From contig NZ_WTYL01000001.1 of NCBI RefSeq assembly GCF_009828115.1, positions 434,001 to 498,000 of the forward strand: a stretch of DNA of 64,000 bases, written 5' to 3'. The first letter of the stretch is position 1. Each line of letters begins with the position of its first letter. This DNA comes from Allopontixanthobacter sediminis (GTDB lineage: Bacteria > Pseudomonadota > Alphaproteobacteria > Sphingomonadales > Sphingomonadaceae). Below the pieces are notes generated by a model. It did no database searches. It was given only the letters and a program-made list of their open reading frames with translations, and was not told the origin of the DNA. The position numbers and the translations under genes are program-made. Of the stretch, positions 63,871 through 64,000 are shown one piece after another.

Positions 63871-64000
63871 CCGTTGAAAAGCCGACAATTACGCCGTTTG
63901 ATGTGGCCTCGCCGAAAAGTTTCGTTCCCCTCTTGTTCTAACGGAACAGATGCGGTACATACTGCATCAGTGGAACAAGCGGGACGAAAATGCACGGCCC
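63871..64000 (+). promoter_or_regulatory. Upstream region of a gene beyond the window, with a LexA-like site
   Basis: GAACAGATGCGGTAC at 63,944-63,958 matches GAAC-N7-GAAC with one mismatch in the second half and shares GAACA...GCGG with the uvrA operator. TTGTTC and GGAAC occur on either side. An ATG at 63,990 opens a frame that leaves the window after four codons. In related genomes I recall recA near cckA, so an SOS gene is expected, but the coding sequence is not here to confirm it. Confidence 0.45.

Overview
The window is a dense, GC-rich stretch of bacterial chromosome with no rRNA, tRNA, CRISPR or mobile element that I can see. It looks like an alphaproteobacterium of the order Sphingomonadales, most likely Erythrobacteraceae. 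This is inferred from the RGG-rich N-terminal extension on ribosomal protein S5, a CckA hybrid kinase next to dapA-smpB, the alphaproteobacterial LexA operator (GAAC-N7-GAAC) before uvrA, and several small exported protein families I associate with sphingomonads. No species can be named from sequence alone.

Layout. 1-12,900 (+): the spc and alpha ribosomal operons, from the tail of rplP through secY, adk, rpsM, rpsK, rpoA and rplQ. A START-like exported protein and gdhA sit between adk and rpsM, and GC-rich hairpins lie in several inter-gene gaps. 12,989-16,736 (+): an exported prolyl oligopeptidase, then two tandem exported paralogues. 16,733-25,663 (-): a TCA block transcribed mdh-sucD-sucA-odhB-lpd, followed closely by a PepSY membrane protein and a TRIC-type channel or transporter; sucC is absent here. 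25,909-29,674 (-): a membrane GGDEF-EAL protein, a small conserved protein and a SleB-like cell-wall hydrolase. 29,900-34,593 (+): a cobalamin riboswitch controlling btuB-btuF-btuC-btuD with every junction overlapping. 34,668-36,857 (-): the lipoprotein peptidase Dcp. 37,148-40,181 (+): an SOS-type promoter and uvrA.

40,239-43,535 holds a seven-helix-type membrane protein, a possible small ORF, a CHRD protein, an RlpA-like protein and the largest gap without a gene (about 855 bp). That gap is rich in hairpins and short repeats and ends in three DnaA-box-like sites. 43,536-47,515 (-): argG and two tandem cyclopropane-fatty-acid-synthase-family genes, one of which has lost residues the family normally keeps. 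47,598-53,643: a DUF1801 protein, a FolM-like reductase / cytochrome b / molybdopterin oxidoreductase operon, a glycine-zipper protein, rlmN, an outer-membrane beta-barrel and a small exported protein. 53,742-63,870: a soluble lytic transglycosylase divergent from dapA-smpB-DUF2062-cckA, then two tandem exported DUF4139-type proteins. The window ends in a region with a LexA-like site, probably the control region of another SOS gene.

Functional themes are translation, central carbon metabolism (2-oxoglutarate to oxaloacetate, plus glutamate dehydrogenase), vitamin B12 uptake, DNA repair, cell-envelope remodelling and cell-cycle signalling. I found no clearly novel multi-gene system. The observations most worth a second look are the degenerate CFA paralogue, the DnaA-box-bearing gap, the tandem DUF4139 pair, the hairpin-punctuated ribosomal operons and the TCA operon with a membrane-protein tail.
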